NCBI GenBank assembly: GCA_944386985.1
Contig: CALXDD010000005.1
Span: forward strand, 1 to 64,000
Origin: an uncultured Oscillospiraceae bacterium
GTDB taxonomy: Bacteria > Bacillota > Clostridia > Oscillospirales > Oscillospiraceae
Reading direction: 5' to 3'
Length of the DNA stretch: 64,000 nt
The position numbers were made by a program, and so were the translations under genes. Shown in pieces: positions 49,870-57,380 of the stretch. The notes beneath the pieces were generated by a model that saw only the letters and a program-made list of their open reading frames with translations, was not told the DNA's origin and did no database searches. The stretch's first letter is position 1; the number at the start of each line of letters is the position of its first letter.

Positions 49870-51015
49870 ATGGATAGGGTTTATTTTGTAAACGGACAGG
49901 TCTACCAGGGACGCACCTTCGCGGAGAAGACCATCCGCATCCGCGGCGGTAAGGTGACAGTGCTGGACCCCGGCAGCCCCACCGGCGACGGGGCGGTGCT
50001 GGACGCGGCGGGCCTCAAAATCGTCCCGGGCTTTATTGACACCCACACCCACGGCGCGGTAGGCGTGGATGTGAACGGCGCCAGCGCCGAGGATTTGGAG
50101 AAGATCTGCCGCTTTATGGCGTCAAACGGCACCACCGCCTGGCAGGCCTCCGTCCTCACCGACACCCAGGAGCAAACGGAGTGGTGCATCGGCGAGATGA
50201 AGCGCCACGAGGGGCTGGAGCAGAAAGGCGCAGAGCTGATGGGAATCCACCTGGAAGGTCCCTTCCTGTCGCCCGCCTATAAAGGCGCTATGCCGGAGCA
50301 CCTGCTGCAGAAGAACAATCTGCCTCTGGTGCGGCACTACCAGGAGCTGGCAGGGGGCAAAATCCGCTACATCACCATCTCTCCCGAGCTGGAGGGGGCG
50401 GTGGAGATGATCCCCGCTCTGCGGGAGCTGGGCATTGTGGTGGGCATCGGCCATTCCGGCGCCACCTATCAGCAGGCTATGGACGCCATTGCCGCCGGCG
50501 CCACAGTGGGGACCCACGTAGGCAATGCCATGCGGCTTTTGCACCAGCACGAGCCCGCCATCTTCGGGGCAATTTTGGAGAGCGACTGCTACGCTGAGGT
50601 CATCGCCGACGGCCGCCATCTCCACCCCGGCACCGTCCGCATTCTTCTGAAGGCCAAGGGTCCTCAGCGGATCGTGGCCATTACCGACTCCATTATGGCC
50701 GCTGGGCTGCCGGACGGCCGGTACCACTTAGGCGTCAACGAGGTGGTGGTGGAGGACGGCGACGCCAAGCTGGCCTCCGACGGCACCCGAGCCGGTTCCA
50801 CCCTGACCCACGCCGCGGCCCTAAAAAACCTTCTGGCCTTTACCGGAAGGCCCCTGGAGGAGATTCTTCCCCTACTCAGTGAGAACCCCGCACGCGAGAT
50901 GGGCTATTTCGGCCGAAAGGGCTCCATTGAGACCGACAAGGACGCCGACCTGGTGCTGCTGAACGAAAGCTGTGACATTGTCCACGTCTTTGCTCGGGGC
51001 GTTCAGGTAAAGTAA
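49870..51015 (+). CDS. nagA: N-acetylglucosamine-6-phosphate deacetylase family protein
   Basis: 381 residues, normal NagA length. Amidohydrolase metal and catalytic motifs are intact: FIDTHTHGAVGVD (HxH), HLEGPFLSPAYKGA, GHSGATY, THVGNAM and the catalytic Asp in AITDSIMAAG. The usual THLFNAM is THVGNAM, a small change near the sugar site. It would deacetylate an N-acetylated amino-sugar phosphate. As the last gene of the operon it suggests that the substrate carries an acetamido group. Confidence 0.9.
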   Translation: MDRVYFVNGQVYQGRTFAEKTIRIRGGKVTVLDPGSPTGDGAVLDAAGLKIVPGFIDTHTHGAVGVDVNGASAEDLEKICRFMASNGTTAWQASVLTDTQEQTEWCIGEMKRHEGLEQKGAELMGIHLEGPFLSPAYKGAMPEHLLQKNNLPLVRHYQELAGGKIRYITISPELEGAVEMIPALRELGIVVGIGHSGATYQQAMDAIAAGATVGTHVGNAMRLLHQHEPAIFGAILESDCYAEVIADGRHLHPGTVRILLKAKGPQRIVAITDSIMAAGLPDGRYHLGVNEVVVEDGDAKLASDGTRAGSTLTHAAALKNLLAFTGRPLEEILPLLSENPAREMGYFGRKGSIETDKDADLVLLNESCDIVHVFARGVQVK

Positions 51016-51040
51016 GCCAGCAGTCCCAGCCCTACGCAAA

Positions 51041-51075
51041 AATACCCGCAGCCGTTTTGGCTGCGGGTATTTTTT
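51041..51075. terminator. bidirectional terminator of the sugar operon and the M18 peptidase gene
   Basis: Perfect 13-bp stem AATACCCGCAGCC and its complement, with a 5-nt loop, an A run before it and a T run after. Confidence 0.9.
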
Positions 51076-51156
51076 CTGTCCAACCTTTCTCCAACAGGGA
51101 GGGCTTTTGTGTGGCCCAGATATCTCCGCAGCCATTCGAGCGGCGGACCGCCCGCG

Positions 51157-52455
51157 TCACCTGATCTCCCATCCCCCCTGCCCGTCGGGCCGGAGAACGG
51201 ACCCATAGAAGGCCCCCGCGGCCCGGAGCAGATAGCCGGTATCCTCCGCCCCGGCGGTCTCCCAGGCCGAGTGCATGGCCAGCTGGGCAAGTCCCACGTC
51301 CACCGTGGTGAGGGACACATGGGTGTTGGAAATATTCCCGAGGGTGGACCCTCCCGGCAGATCCGAGCGGTTGGCAAACTCCTGAGTGGGCACCCCGGCC
51401 CGGCGGCAGATTTCCCGGAACAGGGCCCCGGAGACGGCGTCGGTGGTGTACCGCTGACTGGCGCTGTGCTTGACCACCACGCCGCCGTTGAGCCGGGGCC
51501 GGTGGCCGCCGTCGGCATACTCCGGGTGGTTGGGATGGACCGCGTGGGCGTTATCGGCGGAGACCATCACACTGGCCGCCAGCTCCGCCGGACAGTCCCG
51601 GCCAAGGGCGGCGCAGATCCGGCCCAGCACCTCCTGGAGGAAGGTGCCGTCGGCCCCCTGGCGGGTGGCGCTGCCCACCTCCTCGTTGTCAAAGAGGCAG
51701 AATACCGGCATTCCGCCCCCCTCCTCCGCCTCCAAAAAGCCGTGGAAGCAGGCAAAAGCGCATTGGAGGTCGTCCAGCCGGGGCCCGGCGACCAGCTCCC
51801 TCTTTGCCCCCAGCACCGTGCCCGGCTGCCGGAGATAGAGGAACAAATCTCCGCCCAGGAGGTCCTCCTCCGAAATTGCGGCGGCCTCAGCAATGAGCCG
51901 CCGGAGAACCCCCTTCTCCGTTCCAAGGCCCAGAAGGGGCGTCAGATCCGTCTTGGGGTCCCAGGCGTGGCCCCGGTTGGCCTCCCGGTTCATGTGGATG
52001 GCCACGCTGGGGATCACCAGCAGATCCCGGTCCACGTCCACAAGGCGGCTCTCAATGCCCCGCTCCGTCCGGACCACCGCCCGGCCCGCGACAGAGAGTG
52101 GCCGGTCCAGCCAGGTGGACATGAGCATGCCCCCATAGGGCTCCGTGTTCAGCCGGAGATAGTTCTCCGGACCTGTCAGCTCCCCCTGAGGCTTCAATTT
52201 AAAGGAGGGGCTGTCGCTGTGGGCGGCGGTGAGCAGGAATCCCCGCCACTCCCCCTGCGGCGCCCGGAAGGCCAGGAGGGAGGAGCCGTTTCTCTCCACA
52301 AAATACCGGCCGCCCCGGGCAAGGGTCCAGAGCTCCTCCTCCCGGAGGCGGACATACCCCGCCGCCTCCAGCTCCCCGGCCAGATTGGCGGCGGCGTGGA
52401 AGGGGCTGGGACTCTTTTCAATCAGCGCCAGCAGCGCCTTGGTCATGTGTTCCAT
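51157..52455 (-). CDS. M18 family aspartyl-type aminopeptidase
   Basis: 432 residues, normal for M18. Metal ligands appear in order: LTAAHSDSPSFKLKP (His), FCLFDNEEVGSAT (Asp, catalytic Glu-Glu), SADNAHAVHPNHP (Asp/His) and ISNTHVSLTTVD (His). M18 enzymes are large cytosolic oligomers that remove acidic N-terminal residues using two zinc ions. It starts 16 bp after the csaA-like gene stop and is co-transcribed with it. ATG 52446 is an alternative start. Confidence 0.93.
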   Translation of the reverse strand: MEHMTKALLALIEKSPSPFHAAANLAGELEAAGYVRLREEELWTLARGGRYFVERNGSSLLAFRAPQGEWRGFLLTAAHSDSPSFKLKPQGELTGPENYLRLNTEPYGGMLMSTWLDRPLSVAGRAVVRTERGIESRLVDVDRDLLVIPSVAIHMNREANRGHAWDPKTDLTPLLGLGTEKGVLRRLIAEAAAISEEDLLGGDLFLYLRQPGTVLGAKRELVAGPRLDDLQCAFACFHGFLEAEEGGGMPVFCLFDNEEVGSATRQGADGTFLQEVLGRICAALGRDCPAELAASVMVSADNAHAVHPNHPEYADGGHRPRLNGGVVVKHSASQRYTTDAVSGALFREICRRAGVPTQEFANRSDLPGGSTLGNISNTHVSLTTVDVGLAQLAMHSAWETAGAEDTGYLLRAAGAFYGSVLRPDGQGGWEIR

Positions 52456-52471
52456 ACCTTTTACGCTCCCT

Positions 52472-52801
52472 TCAAAAGACCTTGTCCCCGTTTTGTACCG
52501 GCTGCTGGGGCTGCAGCAGCACCACGCCCTGGGCGGAATCGGTGCCTAAAATCCGCACCTCGCTCTTGGCCGAGCCGATGTGCATGGGCGGCAGATTCAC
52601 GCAGCACACCACCTGCCGCCCCACCAGCTCCTCCGGGGTGTAGCAGTCGGTGATCTGGGCGGAGGAAGTCCGCACTCCCAGCTCCTCGCCGAAATCAATG
52701 GTCACCACATAGGCGCTGTTCCGTGCTTTTTTGTTCACCTTGGCCGCCACCACGGTGCCCACCCGCACCTCCACCTTGTCAAAATCCTCTACTGTAATCA
52801 T
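52472..52801 (-). CDS. csaA: CsaA-type tRNA-binding domain protein
   Basis: 109 residues, a free-standing EMAP-II-like OB fold: VEVRVGTVVAAKVNKKARN, then TIDFGEELGVRTSSAQI and NLPPMHIGSAKSEVRILG. In Bacillus CsaA is a dimeric chaperone connected with protein export that can also bind tRNA. It is the first gene of a two-gene unit with the M18 peptidase and has a strong promoter. Confidence 0.92.
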   Translation of the reverse strand: MITVEDFDKVEVRVGTVVAAKVNKKARNSAYVVTIDFGEELGVRTSSAQITDCYTPEELVGRQVVCCVNLPPMHIGSAKSEVRILGTDSAQGVVLLQPQQPVQNGDKVF

Positions 52802-52851
52802 CCGCAGATCCTCCCTGTCGCCGGGCGCCGCCCGGATAATTTTCAGGATAT

Positions 52852-52880
52852 ATTGTACCCGCTTTTCTCCCCTTTGACAA
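52852..52880 (-). promoter_or_regulatory. promoter of csaA-M18
   Basis: Minus strand TTGTCA (52880-52875), 17-bp spacer, TACAAT (52857-52852). Confidence 0.75.
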
Positions 52881-52886
52881 GGCGGC

Positions 52887-52916
52887 TTGCGCCGGAGCGG
52901 CAGGACATGGTATCAT
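52887..52916 (+). promoter_or_regulatory. promoter of deoC
   Basis: TTGCGC (52887-52892), 18-bp spacer, TATCAT (52911-52916). It is divergent from the csaA promoter with 6 bp between the -35 boxes. Confidence 0.6.
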
Positions 52917-52945
52917 AGAGCCATGAAATGAAAGGAGCTTCCTCT

Positions 52946-53611
52946 ATGGATATCAAAGCGATTCTCTCCGCCGTGGACCACACTCTTCTGGCGCAGACCG
53001 CCACCCGGGCGCAGATCCAGGCTCTCTGTGACGACGGTATCCGCTACGGCTGTGCCAGCGTGTGCATCCCGCCCTCCTATGTGGCCATGGCCAGGGACTA
53101 TGTGGGGGACCGCCTCCCCATCTGCACGGTCATCGGCTTTCCCAACGGCTACTCCACCACCCCCGTCAAATGCTTCGAGACGGAGGACGCGGTAAAAAAC
53201 GGAGCCGACGAGATCGACATGGTGATCCAGGTCGGCTGGGTCAAGGACCGGCGCTGGGACGAACTGCTCCGGGAGATCCGGGCGATCAACACCGCCTGCG
53301 GAGACAAAATCCTGAAGGTGATTGTGGAGACCTGCCTTCTCACAGAGGAGGAGAAGATCACCCTCTGCAAGATCGTCTCCGACTCCGGCGCCGCCTTCAT
53401 CAAGACGTCCACCGGCTTTGCCGGAGGCGGCGCCACCCGGGAGGATGTGGCTCTGTTTGCCGCCCATGTGGCGCCCCATGTAAAGATCAAGGCCGCCGGA
53501 GGCATCTCCACCCTTCAGGACGCGGAGGATTTTCTCCGTCTTGGCGCCTCCCGCTTAGGCACGTCCCGGATCGTCAAGGCCGTCAAGGCCATGGAGCAGG
53601 CGGGGAACTGA
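52946..53611 (+). CDS. deoC: deoxyribose-phosphate aldolase
   Basis: 221 residues from ATG 52946 (AAAGGAG 8 nt upstream). The start [19 protein letters not shown] is the family N-terminus. The Schiff-base lysine is in KVIVETCLL or FIKTSTGF, both conserved; Lys in the KIKAAGGI strand also matches. [12 protein letters not shown] is the DeoC core. It cleaves 2-deoxyribose-5-phosphate to acetaldehyde and glyceraldehyde-3-phosphate in nucleoside salvage. It stands alone, without deoA, deoB or a regulator. Confidence 0.95.
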   Translation: MDIKAILSAVDHTLLAQTATRAQIQALCDDGIRYGCASVCIPPSYVAMARDYVGDRLPICTVIGFPNGYSTTPVKCFETEDAVKNGADEIDMVIQVGWVKDRRWDELLREIRAINTACGDKILKVIVETCLLTEEEKITLCKIVSDSGAAFIKTSTGFAGGGATREDVALFAAHVAPHVKIKAAGGISTLQDAEDFLRLGASRLGTSRIVKAVKAMEQAGN

Positions 53612-53633
53612 GACAAACCGGGCAAAAAAACGG

Positions 53634-53665
53634 CCCTTCCCCGCAAATGGGGAAGGGTCATTTTT
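53634..53665. terminator. bidirectional terminator between deoC and the ribbon-helix-helix gene
   Basis: CCCTTCCCC/GGGGAAGGG stem with a 6-nt loop, T6 after it on the plus strand and a seven-A run before it, which gives U7 for minus-strand transcripts. Confidence 0.85.
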
Positions 53666-53807
53666 TCTCCTGCTCCCGGATATGCTGGCGGAGGACCATG
53701 TTGATATACTGGGAGAGCGAGCGGTCATCCAATTCGGCCAACTCCCTGGTCTTCTCGGCGATATCCTCGTCTATGGTAATGCTCAGCTTCACTTTCAACG
53801 GCTTCAA
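53658..53807 (-). CDS. 49-residue ribbon-helix-helix DNA-binding protein with TTG start
   Basis: Translation from TTG 53807 gives MKPLKVKLSITIDEDIAEKT, then RELAELDDRSLSQYINMVLR and QHIREQEKK. The basic beta strand VKLSITID, helix A and the SLSQYINMVL turn are the Arc/CopG fold. The start is set by GAGGAGG 7 nt upstream; there is no in-frame ATG in the first half. The stop touches the deoC terminator. Such small proteins bind operators as dimers, usually as autorepressors or antitoxins. The divergent neighbour at 53912 is not a recognisable toxin. Confidence 0.75.
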   Translation of the reverse strand: MKPLKVKLSITIDEDIAEKTRELAELDDRSLSQYINMVLRQHIREQEKK

Positions 53808-53833
53808 TGGCCCACCTCCTCGTTTCGTTTGAC

Positions 53834-53860
53834 ATATGATATCATTTTCTCATATATCAT
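53834..53860. promoter_or_regulatory. candidate operator between the divergent small genes
   Basis: ATATGATATCAT (53834-53845, containing the palindrome ATGATATCAT) is followed by ATATATCAT (53852-53860). Repeated TGATAT/ATATCA half-sites in a 100-bp divergent spacer fit a ribbon-helix-helix regulator site. Confidence 0.4.
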
Positions 53861-53911
53861 CTTGAAAAATACTGCAAAGTAGTATAAAATACTCTAATAG
53901 GAGGTGGGAGT

Positions 53912-54100
53912 ATGGTTGACTACAAAAAGATGTACGCCACCCTGGTGGGCCGGGTGGACGACGTACTGCAATATATGGAATTGGACTTTCAGGACCCCTA
54001 CCGAATGAAAACCGCCGCAGGCTTTCTGCACAAGGCCCTTTTAGAGGCGGAGGATGCCTACCTGGCCGCCACGGAGGGCGAGGAACCGGAGGAGGAGTAG
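53912..54100 (+). CDS. 62-residue acidic hypothetical protein
   Basis: AGGAGG lies 7 nt before the ATG. The protein is mostly helical (MVDYKKMYATLVGRVDDVLQ, then FLHKALLEAEDAYLAA) and ends in an acidic tail EGEEPEEE. I recognise no family. It is divergent from the ribbon-helix-helix gene and lies upstream of the helicase promoter. Confidence 0.7.
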   Translation: MVDYKKMYATLVGRVDDVLQYMELDFQDPYRMKTAAGFLHKALLEAEDAYLAATEGEEPEEE

Positions 54101-54105
54101 GCCCC

Positions 54106-54134
54106 TTGCAATCCATGGGAAACAATGCTATACT
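54106..54134 (+). promoter_or_regulatory. promoter of the DEAD-box helicase gene
   Basis: TTGCAA (54106-54111), 17-bp spacer, TATACT (54129-54134). Confidence 0.72.
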
Positions 54135-54214
54135 GTTTTTGTAATCTGGGAGGTTAGGGCGATTTGGTCCAGAAACCTCTCAAAGGAATGACAGACAGAG
54201 AGGAATTTGTGACC

Positions 54215-55378
54215 ATGGAAGTAACACAGGGCGTGCGCTTCGACTCCCTGGGGCTCTCCCCGGAGATCATGCGCGCGTTGGAAAAGAAGGGCTATGAGGT
54301 CTCCACGCCGGTGCAGGCCGGCAGCATCCCCCCCATGATGGAGTGGAAGGACCTCACCGCCAAGGCCCCCACCGGAACCGGCAAAACCTTTGCCTTCGGC
54401 ATCCCCATTGTAGAGCACATTGATCCGGAAAACAACGCCGTCCAGGCGGTGATCCTGGCCCCCACCCGGGAGCTGGCCATGCAGATCACCACCGAGATGC
54501 GTGAGATCTCCCAGTTCAAGGAAGGCGTGCGGCTGGTGTGCCTCTACGGCGGCCAGCCCATCGGCAAGCAGATCGAGACGCTGAAGAAGAAGCCCCAGAT
54601 CGTCATCGCCACCCCCGGCCGCCTCAGCGACCACCTCAAGCGCCGCACCGTCCGGGTGGACCAGGTCCAGACCGTGGTGCTGGACGAGGCCGACCGGATG
54701 CTGGACATGGGCTTTATCCACGACGTGACCCGGCTTTTGGACCAGATGAAAAACCGGAAAAACCTGGGCCTCTTCTCCGCCACCATCAGCCGTGAGGTCA
54801 TGGACATCGCCTGGGTGTACCAGCGGGACGCCGAGGAGATCACCGTCCGGGCCGACGAGGAGAACAAGCCGGACATCCACCAGTTCCAGCTGGAGGTGCC
54901 CATGAACGAGAAGCTAAATGCGGTGGAGAAGATCCTCAGCTACGGCAACTACGACCGGGTGATGATCTTCTGCAACACCAAGGGCAACACCGAGCGGGTC
55001 AGCCATCTGCTGCAGCTGCGGGGCGTGGACGCCCAGTGCATCCACGGCGACATTCCCCAGCAGAAGCGGGAGAAGGTGATGGCCCGGTTCCGCAATGGTG
55101 AGCTGCGGGTCTTTGTGGCCACCGACGTGGCCGCCCGGGGCATCGACGTGGACGACGTGGACGCGGTCATCAACTACGACGTGCCCGATGAGAACGAGTA
55201 TTACGTCCACCGCATCGGCCGCACCGGCCGTGCCAAGCGCCGGGGCGTGGCCTACACCCTGGTGTCCGACTACCCCGCCATGATCCGCCTCAGGGACATC
55301 GCCAAGTTCACCAAGAATACCGTCACCCCCGTCCAGTTCGATGAGGCGGGCCAGCTGGTGGAAGTGCAGAAGGCGTAA
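54215..55378 (+). CDS. DEAD-box ATP-dependent RNA helicase
   Basis: 387 residues from ATG 54215 (GAGAGGA 10 nt upstream); earlier in-frame starts at 54188 and 54164 are poorer. Motifs in order: Q motif F-DSLGLSPEIM...TPVQAGSIP, Walker A APTGTGKT, PTRELA, TPGR, DEAD as DEADRMLD, SAT, IFCNTKGNTERV, TDVAARGIDV and HRIGRTGR. There is no long C-terminal RNA-binding tail, so it is a minimal two-RecA-domain helicase of the RhlE/CshA group. It unwinds short RNA duplexes in ribosome assembly or decay. It is a single-gene unit. Confidence 0.94.
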   Translation: MEVTQGVRFDSLGLSPEIMRALEKKGYEVSTPVQAGSIPPMMEWKDLTAKAPTGTGKTFAFGIPIVEHIDPENNAVQAVILAPTRELAMQITTEMREISQFKEGVRLVCLYGGQPIGKQIETLKKKPQIVIATPGRLSDHLKRRTVRVDQVQTVVLDEADRMLDMGFIHDVTRLLDQMKNRKNLGLFSATISREVMDIAWVYQRDAEEITVRADEENKPDIHQFQLEVPMNEKLNAVEKILSYGNYDRVMIFCNTKGNTERVSHLLQLRGVDAQCIHGDIPQQKREKVMARFRNGELRVFVATDVAARGIDVDDVDAVINYDVPDENEYYVHRIGRTGRAKRRGVAYTLVSDYPAMIRLRDIAKFTKNTVTPVQFDEAGQLVEVQKA

Positions 55379-55399
55379 ACTGAAAAGAACGCCGTTTCG

Positions 55400-55443
55400 G
55401 CGGAGAGTCTCCCGAAAATTTTCGGAGAACTCTCCGCTTTTTT
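55400..55443 (+). terminator. terminator of the helicase gene
   Basis: GCGGAGAGT pairs with ACTCTCCGC and an inner TCCCGAAAA/TTTTCGGA arm extends the stem; followed by TTTTTTG. Confidence 0.85.
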
Positions 55444-55491
55444 GTACAATCCGGCAAATTGTAAACATTTGTAACTTTTTTCTCAGTTCCC

Positions 55492-55520
55492 TTTACATGA
55501 GTATCGAAAGATGGTATGAT
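55492..55520 (+). promoter_or_regulatory. promoter of the OppA-like gene
   Basis: TTTACA (55492-55497), 17-bp spacer, TATGAT (55515-55520). Confidence 0.75.
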
Positions 55521-55579
55521 AGGAGGCAGCGACTGACGGAAGACGTCGTATTCCGTGCAATAAAGGAGAGTTTTGTCTC

Positions 55580-57307
55580 ATGAAACGTTGGATTTCCCTA
55601 TTCGCATGTCTGGCCCTGGTGGCAGGCCTGCTGGCCGCCTGCGCGTCGGAGGCCCCTGTGATAGACGAGGATCAGCCTCTGCGGGTCAGCGCCATGGCGG
55701 AGCAGACCACCGCGGACCCTGCTGTTGCTGTCAGTACTGGCGGCGACACGCTGATCTACCATCTCTATGAAAATCTGATGAAATGGGAGGATGACGGCAC
55801 CGGCATCGCCCAGCTTACCGAGGGCATCGCCCAGAACTACACCACCGAGGAAAATACGGACGGCTCCATGGTCTATACCTTCACCCTCCGCTCCGATGCG
55901 GTGTGGTCCGATGGTCAGCCGGTCACGGCAAATGATTTTGTATACGCCTGGCAGCGTCTGTTCTCTCTGGACCCCTTCCCGGCGGATCTGTCCCTGCTGT
56001 CCCTGGTGGAGGGCTATGCCGCGGCCTATCAGGCCAAAGACGGAAGTCTTCTCACCGGCGTGGAGGCCACGGACGACCAGACTCTGGTGGTGCGCCTCAC
56101 CGCTCCCTGCGCCTACTTCCTCAGCGAGGTGTGCGGCGGAGCCATGACCATGCCTCTGCGGGAGGATCTGGTCACCGCCGCCGGCTGGGAGCCGGGAAAG
56201 GTAACTGATGGGGCGTATACCCTCACCTCCCTTGACAGCACCGGCGCTCTTCTCACCCGCAGCGAGACCTACTACGGGGCGGAAACGGAAGGTCCCGCCG
56301 CGATTCAGTTCAGCTGGGACAGCGGCGAGGCCGCCTATGAGGAGCTGACTGCCGGGGAGCTGGACTTTGTAGCAGATCTCCCCGAGGATGTAGCGCAGAC
56401 GCAGGCGGAAGAGGGAACTCTTCAGGTGGACGCGCGCGCCTCCACCTATGCCCTTTTGATGAACACCAAGGCCGCCCCCTTTGACAACGAATTTGTCCGC
56501 CAGGCCTTTGCCGCCGCCATTGACCGGGACGCCCTGGTGGAGGCCGCCTGCTCCGTTACCGACACCGCTGCCACCGGTTTCGTGCCCCACGGCATCACCA
56601 ACCGCAACGACCAGTGGGATGGCAGCACGGACAGCGGCAGCACCGATGACGGCACTGTGACGCCGGACGACCTCTTGGAGGAATCCCAGGAGGAGGAGAC
56701 CACCGTCTGGGACTACCGGACCATAGGGGACGCCGAGGCGCCCCAGGAGGAGATGACGGAGTCGGAGCGGACCAGTACCGCCCAGGATCTCATGAGTCAG
56801 GCAGGCTACCCCGGAGGCAAAAATTTCCCTGCGGTAACCTTCCTCTATGAGAATACGGAGAAAAATCAGGCTGTGGCGGAATACCTTCAGCAGCAGTGGC
56901 AGACGGTGCTGAACGTTACCGTACAGCTCCAGCCCTGCACCCAGGAAGAGCTGAAGGACGCCATGCTCAATGGGGAGTACACCATGGGCGCTTTCCAGTT
57001 TGAAGCGTCCTATGACGACGCCACCGCCTTCCTGCGCCGCTGGCGCTCCACAGTGGCCAACTGGGCGGGCAATCTGATCAATTACAGCGATACGGCCTAT
57101 GATCTTCTGATATACGCCGCGGAGATCACCGCCTCCAACGCCGGACGGGAGGCCTGCCTTCACGATGCGGAGGAGCTGCTGCTGAACAGCTGCGGCGTGG
57201 TGCCTCTGTATTACGGCGGAGCAGCCTCCCAGCTGGCCGACGGTCTCACCGGCGTCTATCGCAACGCCCTTGGCGTCTACTTCTTTGGAAACGTCACCCA
57301 GAGCTGA
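55580..57307 (+). CDS. oligopeptide-type ABC substrate-binding lipoprotein (SBP_bac_5), orphan
   Basis: 575 residues. Lipoprotein signal ending LLAAC at about Cys21. The SBP_bac_5 layout is clear: LIYHLYENLMKWEDDGTG, then YTFTLRSDAVWSDGQPVTANDFVYAWQRL (split over two strands) and NTKAAPFDNEFVRQAFAAAIDRD. An acidic, Ser/Thr-rich insert (about 350-400, DGSTDSGSTDDGTVTPDDLL) interrupts the C-terminal lobe and is unusual. No permease or ATPase genes are adjacent, so it must share them with a distant system or act as a sensor. Confidence 0.92.
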   Translation: MKRWISLFACLALVAGLLAACASEAPVIDEDQPLRVSAMAEQTTADPAVAVSTGGDTLIYHLYENLMKWEDDGTGIAQLTEGIAQNYTTEENTDGSMVYTFTLRSDAVWSDGQPVTANDFVYAWQRLFSLDPFPADLSLLSLVEGYAAAYQAKDGSLLTGVEATDDQTLVVRLTAPCAYFLSEVCGGAMTMPLREDLVTAAGWEPGKVTDGAYTLTSLDSTGALLTRSETYYGAETEGPAAIQFSWDSGEAAYEELTAGELDFVADLPEDVAQTQAEEGTLQVDARASTYALLMNTKAAPFDNEFVRQAFAAAIDRDALVEAACSVTDTAATGFVPHGITNRNDQWDGSTDSGSTDDGTVTPDDLLEESQEEETTVWDYRTIGDAEAPQEEMTESERTSTAQDLMSQAGYPGGKNFPAVTFLYENTEKNQAVAEYLQQQWQTVLNVTVQLQPCTQEELKDAMLNGEYTMGAFQFEASYDDATAFLRRWRSTVANWAGNLINYSDTAYDLLIYAAEITASNAGREACLHDAEELLLNSCGVVPLYYGGAASQLADGLTGVYRNALGVYFFGNVTQS

Positions 57308-57322
57308 CGGCAGATACAAAAC

Positions 57323-57357
57323 CCCCGCCCCTTTTGAAAGGGGCGGGGATTTTTTTG
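57323..57357 (+). terminator. terminator of the OppA-like gene
   Basis: CCCCGCCCCTTT/AAAGGGGCGGGG perfect stem followed by ATTTTTTTG. Confidence 0.9.
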
Positions 57358-57380
57358 CCTCGTATTCAGAGAAACGCCGG

